Positions 14,432-22,807 of a stretch of DNA of 64,000 nucleotides are shown one piece after another. Position numbers and translations under genes: made by a program. The stretch comes from an uncultured bacterium. Lineage in GTDB: Bacteria > Planctomycetota > UBA8742 > UBA2392. The stretch lies in NCBI GenBank assembly GCA_938014885.1, contig CALLQI010000008.1, positions 22,298 to 86,297 on the forward strand, in the 5' to 3' direction. Within the stretch, counting starts at the first letter, position 1; each line of letters opens with the position of its first letter. The notes under the pieces are model-generated. The model had not been told where the DNA came from, searched no databases, and saw nothing but the letters and a program-made list of their open reading frames with translations.

Positions 14432-17104
14432 CTAGTCGATGGCGCCGATTCGCTTCAGGTAGCGCTCGATGGGTTCGGCGATCAGTGGGGCTACGTCGGC
14501 ACCGTAAAGGTCGCTGTTGGCGGCCAGGAATACGAATGCGACCTTCGGGTTGTCGTGCGGCGCAAACCCCGCAAACCATGCGTGGTCCGGGATGCCCAGG
14601 CCGTTCTCGGCGGTGCCCGTTTTGCCCGCGCAGCGGATGCGCCTCAGCACCGCGTGCTCGCGGGCTGTGCCGTGCCGGCCTTCGCTGACCAGCCGCATGC
14701 CCTCATGCACTGCATCCCAGGTTTCCGGCGACACGTCCAGCCATTCTTCGAACACCAGCGCTTCTTCACTCAAGTGCGGGGTCACCAGCCGGCCTCGCGT
14801 TGCCACGGTGGCGTACAAACGCGCGACTTCCATGGGTGTGCTGACCAGCGCGCCCTGGCCGATGCTCAGCGCCGCCAGGTTGGGCGCCCATACTTCATGT
14901 TCTTCAGGCATGCGCGCCCTTGCTGCGCTGAAGTCCGAGTTCATGGGCCGGCCGAAGCCGAATTGCTCGGCATAGCCGCGAAGCTCGGTCCAGGCGTGCG
15001 CCGGTGTCGGTCCCAGGGCCTGGCTCCAGCGGTAGAAGTAGCCGTTGCTGCTGGCCTCAAGCGCTTTGTACAGGTCCACCCCCGGGCCAAACGGGTGCGC
15101 CGTGCGGCCGAGGAACTTGCCGTCATGACTGATCTTGTAGGTGCCTCGTTCCCATTCACCGATTTCGTCAAACGTGCTGCCGGGTGTAATCGTGCCGCTG
15201 TCGAGCAGCGCTGTCGCCGTCAGCACCTTGAACGTGCTGCCCGGGGCGTACAGGCCCTGGGTGGCGCGGTTGAAGGCGCGCGACTTGCGATTCCACCAGG
15301 GCAGACTCTCGTCCACCTTGGCTTCCATGGCGAATTGACGCTGGTAGGCACGGTCCTGCGGCGAATGCCCGCGCAGACGGTCCGGGTCATAGCTGGGGAA
15401 GCTGGCCAGCGCCAGCACCGCCCCGGTTTCGAGGTCGATGACAACGGCTGCGCCGCGCAGGCTCCACTTGTGGGTACTCCAGCGGCCGTCTTTGCGCTTA
15501 GACGCAGCCTCGGAGCCCAGCAAGGGCTCGTAGCGGATGGCTGTGTCGAGAATGTCCTGTTGCAGTTCCAGATCGATGGTCAGGGTCAGCGGGTCCGAGT
15601 GCACGGGGGCCTGTTCGTAGTCGATCGCGCGCTGGCGGCCGCCGGCATCGCGGATTGTGACGCGCGCGCCGTACAGGCCCGACAGACGCTCATCGTACGC
15701 GCGCTCGATGCCGTCGGTGCCGACAAGCTGGTGCGCGACCACGCCTTCGAAGCGATCGACAAAGCGGCTGTGTTCACCCTGGAACCAGCGCTCGATGAAC
15801 TCGTCCAGACCTTCGCCAAACGTCGGGCGCGACAGCACCGCATCAAGCCGCGCCGGGTCAGGCAGGCCGACGTTGCCCAGCACGTGCGCCAGTTCGCGGG
15901 CGTTGTGGTAACGGCGCGAAGGGCGGCGCTCGCAGCGGATGCCGGGCAGCAGGTCGCCGTTGACCTTCAACAGTTCAATCACGTCGCGGGGCGCGTCCTT
16001 CAGCAGCAGCAGCGGATTTTCGTCGAAAGTGTAGTGCTGCCAGCGCGCTTTCCAGTCCTCGGCAAAGCGCGCGATGGTGTGCTTCTCGAGCTTCTCAAGG
16101 CGCTCGCGCGTGCTGTCGATCACCCCGCCCCGGCGCGTGAGTTCACGGTGGCGCGAGGCCACCGCGTCGGCTTCGCCACGCACCACGCCTTCGCAGGCGG
16201 CGGCAAGGCGCTGCCAATGGGCGTGCTCTTCCAGCAGCAGGTCCTGGGCCTGGGCCAGGGTGTTGCCTTCGGCGGCCTCAACATCGAGTGGCAGTGCGTC
16301 GGCGCGGCGGCGGCAGGTCTGCATCGCCTGGAAGCACAGGTCGCGCAGGTGGGCGGGGTCTTCTGACTCATCGGCTGCCTCGATCAATGCCTCAAGACTC
16401 TGCGCCTCCTGTTCAAACCAGCCCAGGCGGGCGCGCAGCACGGGCGCGAAGTGGATGCTCTTGGGGAAGCGCTGGATGCGCGCCCAGTATTCCGGGTCGC
16501 TCAGAGCCGGCTTCACGCGCAGCCACGCCACGCTGACATCGCGGGCCGGGGCCTCGGCCGGGTTTCCAAGCTGCGTCAGCAGGCCCTCAACTTCGGTTTG
16601 GATCTGCGCGACCTTCTGGTCAAACACCGCGCGCGGCAAGCCGGTCACGAGGCACAGTCGCTGGGCGCAGATCTCAAAGTCCTGGCGCGCCACGGGGTCA
16701 TGCCGCAGCAGCCACGAAAGCAGCAGGCGTCGGCGGCTTGCGGGGCCGGGCAGGCTGCCCTTGAGCACGGGCGCAAGCCGCTCATGGGCGAACTCGTTGA
16801 CGGCCTGCGTGTCGTAGCGTGAGGGCGAGGCGTGGGCGCGCAGCGCAATCGTCCGCGGGTCGGCGAAGGCCTCCAAGTCAAGGTAGATGTCCCAGACGCT
16901 GACGGTCTCGGCGACAATCGTACCGTCGCGCAGGATGATGTCGGCGCGCTGCGGCTCAAGCAGTGACGCCCCCGTGCGCATCTGCTCCGCATTGGCAATG
17001 TGCTGGTCGTGCTGGATCAGTTGCAGCCAGGCAAAGCGGCCCAGCAGCAACAGCACAACCAGGGCGGCGCCGGCGGTAAGGTAGTTCAGCTTGGCTTCAA
17101 ACAT
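14432..17104 (-). CDS. PBP2/FtsI-like peptidoglycan transpeptidase, enlarged
   Basis: An 890-residue class B penicillin-binding protein. One N-terminal membrane anchor (about 9-27) is followed by the start of the dimerisation domain (PQRADIILRDGTIVAETVSV) and a C-terminal transpeptidase with Ser623 (STFK), Ser685-Asn687 (SSN) and Lys828 (KTG) as the three active-site motifs. It cross-links peptidoglycan in the periplasm. It is roughly 250 residues longer than usual PBP2, because about 100-350 carries an extra, helix-rich and charged insert. No mreC, rodA or ftsW lies nearby, so elongation versus division cannot be decided from context. A beta-lactam-binding transpeptidase in a lineage with unusual cell walls is notable. 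Confidence 0.9.
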   Translation of the reverse strand: MFEAKLNYLTAGAALVVLLLLGRFAWLQLIQHDQHIANAEQMRTGASLLEPQRADIILRDGTIVAETVSVWDIYLDLEAFADPRTIALRAHASPSRYDTQAVNEFAHERLAPVLKGSLPGPASRRRLLLSWLLRHDPVARQDFEICAQRLCLVTGLPRAVFDQKVAQIQTEVEGLLTQLGNPAEAPARDVSVAWLRVKPALSDPEYWARIQRFPKSIHFAPVLRARLGWFEQEAQSLEALIEAADESEDPAHLRDLCFQAMQTCRRRADALPLDVEAAEGNTLAQAQDLLLEEHAHWQRLAAACEGVVRGEADAVASRHRELTRRGGVIDSTRERLEKLEKHTIARFAEDWKARWQHYTFDENPLLLLKDAPRDVIELLKVNGDLLPGIRCERRPSRRYHNARELAHVLGNVGLPDPARLDAVLSRPTFGEGLDEFIERWFQGEHSRFVDRFEGVVAHQLVGTDGIERAYDERLSGLYGARVTIRDAGGRQRAIDYEQAPVHSDPLTLTIDLELQQDILDTAIRYEPLLGSEAASKRKDGRWSTHKWSLRGAAVVIDLETGAVLALASFPSYDPDRLRGHSPQDRAYQRQFAMEAKVDESLPWWNRKSRAFNRATQGLYAPGSTFKVLTATALLDSGTITPGSTFDEIGEWERGTYKISHDGKFLGRTAHPFGPGVDLYKALEASSNGYFYRWSQALGPTPAHAWTELRGYAEQFGFGRPMNSDFSAARARMPEEHEVWAPNLAALSIGQGALVSTPMEVARLYATVATRGRLVTPHLSEEALVFEEWLDVSPETWDAVHEGMRLVSEGRHGTAREHAVLRRIRCAGKTGTAENGLGIPDHAWFAGFAPHDNPKVAFVFLAANSDLYGADVAPLIAEPIERYLKRIGAID

Positions 17105-17208
17105 GCGGCACCCCGGACGCTATCGGCATTTCGGGGCGCGAACCCGCAGCCAAAGCGGCCTGCGGAATAGTGGACAAGGAACATCCGTTTCATAGGCTCA
17201 GGCGCGCT

Positions 17209-18270
17209 ATGGCACACACCGAAGCTGACATCAAGGCCGCACTGGCGGGCGTGCAGGACCCGGACCTCAAACGGGATCTTGTTGAGCTTGGCATGATCCG
17301 CGACATCGCGATCGATGGCGACACCGTTTCGCTGACGATTTTCCTGACCACGCCGGCCTGCCCGCTGAAGGAAAAACTCACCAATGACGTGACCAACGCG
17401 CTCAAAACGCGCCTTGGCGTCACTGCCAAAGTCAAGCTGGACGCCGACACCAGCCGCACGCAAAACGCGCAACCCATGATCCCGGGCGTGCGCAACGTGG
17501 TGCTGGTCGCCAGCGGCAAGGGCGGCGTCGGCAAAAGCACTGTGGCCGCAAACCTGGCCGTCAGCCTGGCGCAGTCAGGCGCGCGCGTCGGCCTGCTGGA
17601 CGCCGACATCTACGGCCCCAGCGTGCCCACGATGTTCGGCCTGCATGAGCAGCCCAACGCCACCGCCGACCAGCGCATCATCCCGCACCGGCGGCATGGC
17701 CTGAGCATCATGTCGATGGGCTTTCTGCTGCAGGAAGGCCAGCCGATCATCTGGCGCGGCCCGATGCTTGATTCCGTGCTGAAGCAGTTCATCGGGCAAG
17801 TCGAATGGGGCGAGCTCGACTACCTTGTAGTCGACCTACCGCCCGGCACCGGCGACGTGCAGCTTAGCCTGGCCAGCATCACCCCGCAGGCGATGGCCGT
17901 GGTCGTGACCACGCCGCAGGATGTAGCCCTGGCCGACGTGCAGCGCGCGATTGGCATGTTCCACTCCGTGAAGATCCAGGTGCTGGGTCTGGTCGAGAAC
18001 ATGAGCACCTTCATCTGCGCGCACTGCGGCAAGGGCACGGACATTTTCGGCAGCGGGGCCGGCGAGCGCGCCTCAAAACGCTACGGGATTCCGCTGTTCG
18101 GCAAGGTGCCGCTGACGGCCAGCGTGGTAGAATCCGGCGACGGCGGCACGCCGATTGTTCTGGGCCAGCCACACGACCCGGCGGCATTGGCACTGGCCGA
18201 AGTCAGCGCCCGCGTCGCACAACAGATCGCCATCGCGGCTAACGCAGCCATGGCGGAACAGACCGCTTAG
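17209..18270 (+). CDS. Mrp/ApbC (NBP35) Fe-S cluster carrier ATPase
   Basis: A 353-residue cytoplasmic P-loop ATPase that loads Fe-S clusters onto target proteins. Residues about 1-80 are the MIP18/DUF59 domain (ALAGVQDPDLKRDLVELGMI). The deviant Walker A SGKGGVGKST begins near 102, VVDLPPGTGD is the second ATPase motif, and a CxxC (FICAHCG) near the C-terminus holds the bridging cluster. The ATG at 17209 gives the normal family N-terminus; an in-frame GTG at 17170 is possible but adds 13 atypical residues. It is followed after 25 bases by a bacilliredoxin gene, a sensible partner for thiol and cluster homeostasis. Confidence 0.95.
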   Translation: MAHTEADIKAALAGVQDPDLKRDLVELGMIRDIAIDGDTVSLTIFLTTPACPLKEKLTNDVTNALKTRLGVTAKVKLDADTSRTQNAQPMIPGVRNVVLVASGKGGVGKSTVAANLAVSLAQSGARVGLLDADIYGPSVPTMFGLHEQPNATADQRIIPHRRHGLSIMSMGFLLQEGQPIIWRGPMLDSVLKQFIGQVEWGELDYLVVDLPPGTGDVQLSLASITPQAMAVVVTTPQDVALADVQRAIGMFHSVKIQVLGLVENMSTFICAHCGKGTDIFGSGAGERASKRYGIPLFGKVPLTASVVESGDGGTPIVLGQPHDPAALALAEVSARVAQQIAIAANAAMAEQTA

Positions 18271-18295
18271 CCTGATACACACAAGGAGAATCGAC

Positions 18296-18727
18296 ATGCC
18301 CTATCCCGAAGAAATGATCGCGTCCATGCGCACGGAACTCACTGATAACGGTGTCACCGAGCTGCGCACCGAAGAGGCCGTGAAGGCCTGGCTTGAGGCC
18401 AACAAAGACAAGACCGCGATGTTCGTCATCAACTCGGTCTGCGGCTGTGCGGCCGGCGCCGCCCGCCCCGGCATCCTGCTGAGCCTGCAAGGCGAAGTGA
18501 AGCCCGACACGGTTGCCACCGGGTTTGCAGGTAACGACACCGGTGCGATTAACTACGTTCGAAGCTTGGCACCACAGATGCCGCCGAGCAGCCCCAGCGT
18601 GTATCTGTTCAAGGGCGGCAAGCCTGTAAGCTACGTGCCGCGCCACGTGTTCGAAGGCGGCTGGCCCGAAGGCGTGGCCCAGCACCTGCAGGGCGAATTC
18701 GCCAAGCATTGCGCCAAAGTCAGCTAG
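18296..18727 (+). CDS. BrxA/BrxB-family bacilliredoxin
   Basis: A 143-residue thioredoxin-fold protein of the YphP/YqiW family. It has the active-site motif Cys49-Gly-Cys51 (SVCGCAAG), the N-terminal MPYPEEMI, and the late stretch PRHVFEGGWPEGVAQHL. Family members remove bacillithiol from oxidised protein thiols in Firmicutes. In other phyla the low-molecular thiol may differ, so the substrate is inferred. AAGGAG lies just ahead of the ATG. It is probably cotranscribed with mrp and is followed by a terminator. Confidence 0.93.
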   Translation: MPYPEEMIASMRTELTDNGVTELRTEEAVKAWLEANKDKTAMFVINSVCGCAAGAARPGILLSLQGEVKPDTVATGFAGNDTGAINYVRSLAPQMPPSSPSVYLFKGGKPVSYVPRHVFEGGWPEGVAQHLQGEFAKHCAKVS

Positions 18728-18741
18728 TCAATGAAACAAGC

Positions 18742-18776
18742 CGGGTCGGGCCCGAACGGGCCCGGCCCGCGGTTTT
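18742..18776 (+). terminator. intrinsic terminator
   Basis: GGGTCGGGCCC pairs with GGGCCCGGCCC (one G-T pair) around GAAC, followed by GCGGTTTTG. It closes the mrp-bacilliredoxin unit. Confidence 0.85.
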
Positions 18777-18797
18777 GCTGCCATCACGAGATTACGC

Positions 18798-19133
18798 ATG
18801 TCCGAGCCCGCGCCCAACGAGACGCCGACCGATCCGCAGAAGCGGCTGAAGGAGTTCCACGGCAAGACTGTGGTCGTCGAGACGCGGCTTGAGCAGACAT
18901 TCATCGGCCGCTGTTCGCGCTTTGAAGAAGGCAACCTGATCATGGTTGACCTCGACCATTTTCACGGTGCCTGGGTGCGCAACCTGGAAGCCCTGGAAAG
19001 CGCCATCAACAACGGGCACTGGCCCACGATCAAGAAAGCCTTCATCCCCAAGGCCGACATCACCCGCATGGAATTGCTGGTCAAGAAACCCTGGCACGAC
19101 GCCCAAAGCGCCGCATTCAAGGCCGAGGCATAA
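18798..19133 (+). CDS. small protein of unknown family, first of a tandem related pair
   Basis: A 111-residue soluble protein I cannot assign. Its core GKTVVVETRLEQTFIGRCSRFEEGNLIMVDLD looks like the five-stranded small barrel of Sm/LSm or related folds (turn after strand 2, FIGRC, NLIMVDLD). A second conserved block is GHWPTIKKAFIPKADITRMELL. The next gene has the same two blocks in the same order, so the pair probably arose by duplication. It is one base from its partner, with a strong coding pattern. RNA binding or oligomer formation is a guess from fold resemblance only. Confidence 0.7.
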   Translation: MSEPAPNETPTDPQKRLKEFHGKTVVVETRLEQTFIGRCSRFEEGNLIMVDLDHFHGAWVRNLEALESAINNGHWPTIKKAFIPKADITRMELLVKKPWHDAQSAAFKAEA

Positions 19134-19134
19134 C

Positions 19135-19410
19135 ATGGGCACGTTTCACTCTGACAAAGGCGCGCTGCACGGCATTACGGTGATCGTGCGCATGAAGGAC
19201 GGGTCAGCCTGGGTCGGCCGCTGCGACACCGTCACCGACGACGGCGTCTTTCTCAATGATTGCGACCACCACACCGAAGGCAAAGACGGCCGCAGCGTGC
19301 AGGAGTTTCTTGAGGCCGCCAAGCAATGGGGCCACTGGCCGAACATCAAGCACGCCGAAATCCCGGCCGGCGATGTGGCCGAAGTACTAAGACTCGCCAG
19401 CCTGCCGTAG
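19135..19410 (+). CDS. small protein of unknown family, second of the tandem pair
   Basis: A 91-residue protein starting one base after the stop of its neighbour (TAACATG). It shares the blocks GITVIVRMKDGSAWVGRCDTV, VFLNDCDH and GHWPNIKHAEIPAGDVAEVLRL with the upstream protein, so both should have the same fold and may form a hetero-oligomer. The function is unknown. It ends 30 bases before the convergent exonuclease gene. Confidence 0.7.
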   Translation: MGTFHSDKGALHGITVIVRMKDGSAWVGRCDTVTDDGVFLNDCDHHTEGKDGRSVQEFLEAAKQWGHWPNIKHAEIPAGDVAEVLRLASLP

Positions 19411-19440
19411 CCCCAGAATCGCCCCCGGTCGCTGCACTTC

Positions 19441-19968
19441 TCAGCCCGTCGCGTCTGCGAGCGCCTTGCGGGCCAGCATCACGATCCGGGCGCAGGCCTC
19501 GGCGTCGCTGAGCGCGTCGTGGTGATTCAGCTTGAACCCCATGGCCGTGGCCACGCTGTGCAGGTCGGCGGGGTACATACCCAGCGTGCGTCGTGCCTGC
19601 TGCACCGTGCAGACCCAGGGCAGCTCCGGTGCGGCGATGCTTGCACTGTCGCAGCATTGTTCCAGCACGCGCTTGTCAAAGCCCGCGTTGTGGGCGGCCA
19701 GAAACACCACACCTTCCATCACGTCGCGGATCACCGGCCAGGCCGTGGCGAAGTCCGGCTTGTCTTCCAGTTCATCCAGCGTCAGGCCGTGAATGTGCGA
19801 GAACATCATCTGGTCGCGCGGCGGACGCAGCAATTGGCGCACACGCCGGACAATGCGGCCGCGCTCAACACGGACAAGCCCGATCGCGCAGGCACTGTCC
19901 GGGCGATAGTCCGCAGTCTCAAAGTCCAGCGCCACAAAGGCACCGGGGATGGGGTCAATAAAGACCAT
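19441..19968 (-). CDS. DnaQ-like 3'-5' exonuclease (DEDDh)
   Basis: A 175-residue exonuclease of the DNA polymerase III epsilon/RNase T fold. Motif I is ALDFETAD (Asp and Glu), motif II the HGLTLDEL/AHNAGFD region, and motif III HHDALSDAEA with the catalytic His, so all DEDDh residues are present. It removes nucleotides from 3' ends using two metal ions. It lacks polymerase-binding or extra domains, so it is more likely a stand-alone repair or RNA/DNA trimming enzyme than the replicative proofreader. It is transcribed alone, convergent with the small-protein pair. Confidence 0.92.
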   Translation of the reverse strand: MVFIDPIPGAFVALDFETADYRPDSACAIGLVRVERGRIVRRVRQLLRPPRDQMMFSHIHGLTLDELEDKPDFATAWPVIRDVMEGVVFLAAHNAGFDKRVLEQCCDSASIAAPELPWVCTVQQARRTLGMYPADLHSVATAMGFKLNHHDALSDAEACARIVMLARKALADATG

Positions 19969-20019
19969 TCAGGAAGTCTACCAGCCGGTACGACCCAGAA
20001 CCTGCCTGGAAACCCAGAG

Positions 20020-20170
20020 CGTGACCGTTTCGGAGCGCCGGGCGAGCGATGCGAGGCGTCCGACTGAGGTGTATCCAGGGCGATACGCCGCAAGGAGGAC
20101 AACGAAACAGCGCGAAGGCCGCCGCCCGAAACGGGCCGCGAGTGGGCTTCCAGACAGGCTCTAAAAGCCC
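20020..20170 (+). ncRNA. candidate structured RNA or 5' leader
   Basis: Between the exonuclease and the beta-helix gene. A clear hairpin GGTGTATC (20068-20075) / GATACGCC (20082-20089) has a 6-base loop. GTTTCGG at 20027-20033 can pair with CCGAAAC at 20126-20132 as a long outer stem. GGGCTT (20144-20149) can pair with AAGCCC (20165-20170). A GGAGG lies just after the first hairpin but has no start codon close behind it. It could be a small RNA, a 5' leader or a palindromic mobile relic. Confidence 0.35.
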
Positions 20171-20230
20171 GTGACGAGGATATTCGAGGCGGCTACAATC
20201 GCGCCGCTCAGTCGAAAACTGGAGACGTTC

Positions 20231-22615
20231 ATGGCTCGTCGCGCAACGTACTACCGCAATCTGGACCGTTCACGGGCGCTGTTGCTGTCCATCCCCTTCG
20301 GCGTGGCCGCCTTCACGGCACAGAACCTGCATGCCGTTGACCACAACGTGACCGACCTGGCCACTCTGCGCGCGGCTGTAGACGCCGTGAATGCTTCCAG
20401 CACCAACGACCGCATCCTGATTGCGGCCGGTACGATCACGCTGACGGGCGCTGCGCTTGAGAACGCCAATGCCTCGGGCGATCTGGACATCACCAAGGCC
20501 ACCGGCGACCTTGAGATCATCGGGGCCGGGACCACCACAACCATCCTGGATGGCGGCAACCTTGACCGGGTACTGCACATTCACAGCGGCGTATCCGGCC
20601 TGGTCACCGTCAGCGACCTGACAATCCGCAACGGGGTGGCGACCGACAATGGCACAGCCGCCACCAGCGCCAACGGCGGCGGCATTCTGCAACTGGGTGG
20701 CAACCTGACGTTGCAGAACGTGCGAATGCAGGACAATCGGGCGCAGGCGGGCAACGGCGCCGCCGGCGCCAACGGCACATTCTCGACGCCCAACGGCAGC
20801 GCGGGCGGCGCGGGCGGCACGGCAAGTGGCGGCGGCGTGTACGCCGGTGCTGGCGCATTGACGGTCACCAACAGCACCCTTGTCTCCAACGAAGCCGTGG
20901 GCGGCAACGGCGGCAATGGCGGTGCAGGTTTCGCATCGTCGACCGGCCTCGGGGGCGGTGGCGGCATTGGCGGCGTGGGCGGACAAGCCTCCGGCGCAGC
21001 CATCATGAGCACCGGCACTACGGTCACCATCAGTCTCACCACTCTGGACGGCAACACGGCCCAGGGCGGTAACGGCGGAGTCGGCGGCCAGGGCGGTTCG
21101 TCGTTCTTCTCCTTCGGGTTCAATGGTGGCATCGGCGGCGGTGGCGGCATTGGGGCTGGTGCTGGCCTCTTCACCACCTCGGCCAACGTGACGATTTCGG
21201 ACATGCTTGCTACCTCGAACACGGCGCAGGGCGGCAATGGCGGCGTCGGCGGGTCCGGCGGAAACGGCGGCTTTGACGCTGGCAATGGCGGCCCCGGAGG
21301 TGTGGGTGCGCCGGCAGCGGGCGGCGCAGTCTACGCAGGGGGTGCGACGACGCTGGTCCAGGACTCGGATCTTCAGGGCAACCAGTCGCTCGCGGGTGCC
21401 GGCGGTGCTGGCGGAGTGGGCCCGGGCGCATCAAGCGCCGGTAACGGCGGCGCAGGCGGCTTAGGCGGTGCGGCCGTATCCAGCGGCATCCACCTCTCTG
21501 CAGGGACCCTGACGCTGCAACAGTCCACAATCGACGGCGGCATCGTGACTGGCGGCGCAGGCGGGGTTGGCGCGGCCGGCGGAAACGGCAACTTTGACCC
21601 TGGCAATGGCGGCTTGGGCGGGGCTGGAGGTTCCGCGTCGGGCGGGGCTGTGTGGGCCGGCACTTCGACCACGGTCTCTGTCCTCGAATGCACTATCAGT
21701 AACCATACGCTGACCGGTGGTGCGGGTGCTGCAGGCGGCGGCGGTGGGGATGCGAGCAGTTCCGGCGGAAACGGCGGCGACGGCGGCACAGGCGGCGATG
21801 CACGCGGGGCTGCCCTCTACTTCATTGCCGGCACGGCCTCGATCGTAAACAGCACCATTGCAGGCAATCAGGCGACCGGCGGGGCCGGCGCTGCGGGTGG
21901 TAACGGCGGTAACGGTTCCGGCTTATCTGGCGGCGGCGGTGGAGACGGCGGCAGCGGTGGCGCGGTGTTCGGCGGCGGGCTGTATGTCGATGCCACCACG
22001 CTCGACATCGACAATTCGACCATTGCAGGTAACTCTGCAAGTGCCGCAGCGGCGGGCGCAGGCGGAGTCGGCGGCACGGGAACCACGACGGGTTCTGCGG
22101 GAACTGCGGGATCGGCCGGTTCGGCCCTAGGAGGAGGCCTCCGGGTTGTCGGTGGCTCGTTGACCATCGACAGCACCATCGTGGCCGACAACGCATCTGT
22201 TACGGACGCGGACCTCAGCGGCAGCGTCACGGCCAACAACAGCCTTATCGAAGACACCAGCGGGGCCACCATCGTCGGCGCGGGCAACCTGAACGTGGAC
22301 CCGATCCTGGGGCCATTGCAGGACAACGGCGGCTCAACCTTCACCATGGCCATTGCCTCAAACAGCCCGGCGCGCAACACCGGCAGCAACCCGTTGTCGC
22401 TTACCACCGACCAGCGAGGCCAGGCCCGCGACGACGGCAACGGTGTGGACATGGGTGCCTACGAGCGGCAGCCCAACACCAGCAGCGGCGGCGGCAAGAA
22501 AAAGAAGAAGGATGAAGGCTGCAGCACCGGCACGGGTGCCGGCGGATGGTCGCTGCTCGCGGCCCTCGGCAGCCTCACGGCCCTGCTGTGGCGGCGCAAG
22601 CGAGTGGGCTCGTAA
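20231..22615 (+). CDS. glycine-rich parallel beta-helix surface protein with C-terminal sorting tail
   Basis: A 794-residue exported protein. After an N-terminal signal region (about 15-37) it shows the repeated coil pattern of a right-handed parallel beta-helix (LTLQNVRM..N, LTVTNSTLVSNEA, VTISLTTLDGN). Very long Gly-Gly-Asn-Gly/Gly-Ala loops are inserted between coils. Near residue 715 it has the choice-of-anchor Q pattern SPARNTGSNPL..TDQRG..DMGAYE. The C-terminus has a poly-Lys stretch, then GCS, a hydrophobic helix and WRRKR, which is the layout of CTERM-type sorting signals such as MYXO-CTERM. The start at 20231 follows GGAGA. It is probably anchored at the cell surface; adhesion is a guess. 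Confidence 0.8.
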   Translation: MARRATYYRNLDRSRALLLSIPFGVAAFTAQNLHAVDHNVTDLATLRAAVDAVNASSTNDRILIAAGTITLTGAALENANASGDLDITKATGDLEIIGAGTTTTILDGGNLDRVLHIHSGVSGLVTVSDLTIRNGVATDNGTAATSANGGGILQLGGNLTLQNVRMQDNRAQAGNGAAGANGTFSTPNGSAGGAGGTASGGGVYAGAGALTVTNSTLVSNEAVGGNGGNGGAGFASSTGLGGGGGIGGVGGQASGAAIMSTGTTVTISLTTLDGNTAQGGNGGVGGQGGSSFFSFGFNGGIGGGGGIGAGAGLFTTSANVTISDMLATSNTAQGGNGGVGGSGGNGGFDAGNGGPGGVGAPAAGGAVYAGGATTLVQDSDLQGNQSLAGAGGAGGVGPGASSAGNGGAGGLGGAAVSSGIHLSAGTLTLQQSTIDGGIVTGGAGGVGAAGGNGNFDPGNGGLGGAGGSASGGAVWAGTSTTVSVLECTISNHTLTGGAGAAGGGGGDASSSGGNGGDGGTGGDARGAALYFIAGTASIVNSTIAGNQATGGAGAAGGNGGNGSGLSGGGGGDGGSGGAVFGGGLYVDATTLDIDNSTIAGNSASAAAAGAGGVGGTGTTTGSAGTAGSAGSALGGGLRVVGGSLTIDSTIVADNASVTDADLSGSVTANNSLIEDTSGATIVGAGNLNVDPILGPLQDNGGSTFTMAIASNSPARNTGSNPLSLTTDQRGQARDDGNGVDMGAYERQPNTSSGGGKKKKKDEGCSTGTGAGGWSLLAALGSLTALLWRRKRVGS

Positions 22616-22638
22616 GAGCCTGTCTGCAAGAACTCCGG

Positions 22639-22673
22639 CAACGCCCTGCATTCATGGCAGGGCGTTGTTGTCT
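22639..22673 (+). terminator. intrinsic terminator
   Basis: CAACGCCCTGC pairs perfectly with GCAGGGCGTTG (11 bp) around ATTCATG, followed by TTGTCT. It ends the beta-helix gene. Confidence 0.88.
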
Positions 22674-22807
22674 CCGCGCCGGGCACAAGGATTGGGACTT
22701 GGGCCCCAATGGGTGTCTGCCAGTGCGGGGGCGCTGCCCCGCCAAAACGCTCGTGTGCCCTACTTTCGTCGCCTGCCCCAAGCCATAATCGCGGGTGAGG
22801 ATCGGGA

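Noticed and set aside
14339..16366. 675-residue plus-strand frame opposite the PBP2-like gene
   Set aside because: The opposite strand has all three penicillin-binding motifs; this frame has none and is a GC-driven shadow.
20750..22130. Regular Gly-rich repeats that might suggest a CRISPR array
   Set aside because: They are in frame, encode GGNGG-type loops of the beta-helix protein, and lack uniform repeat and spacer lengths.
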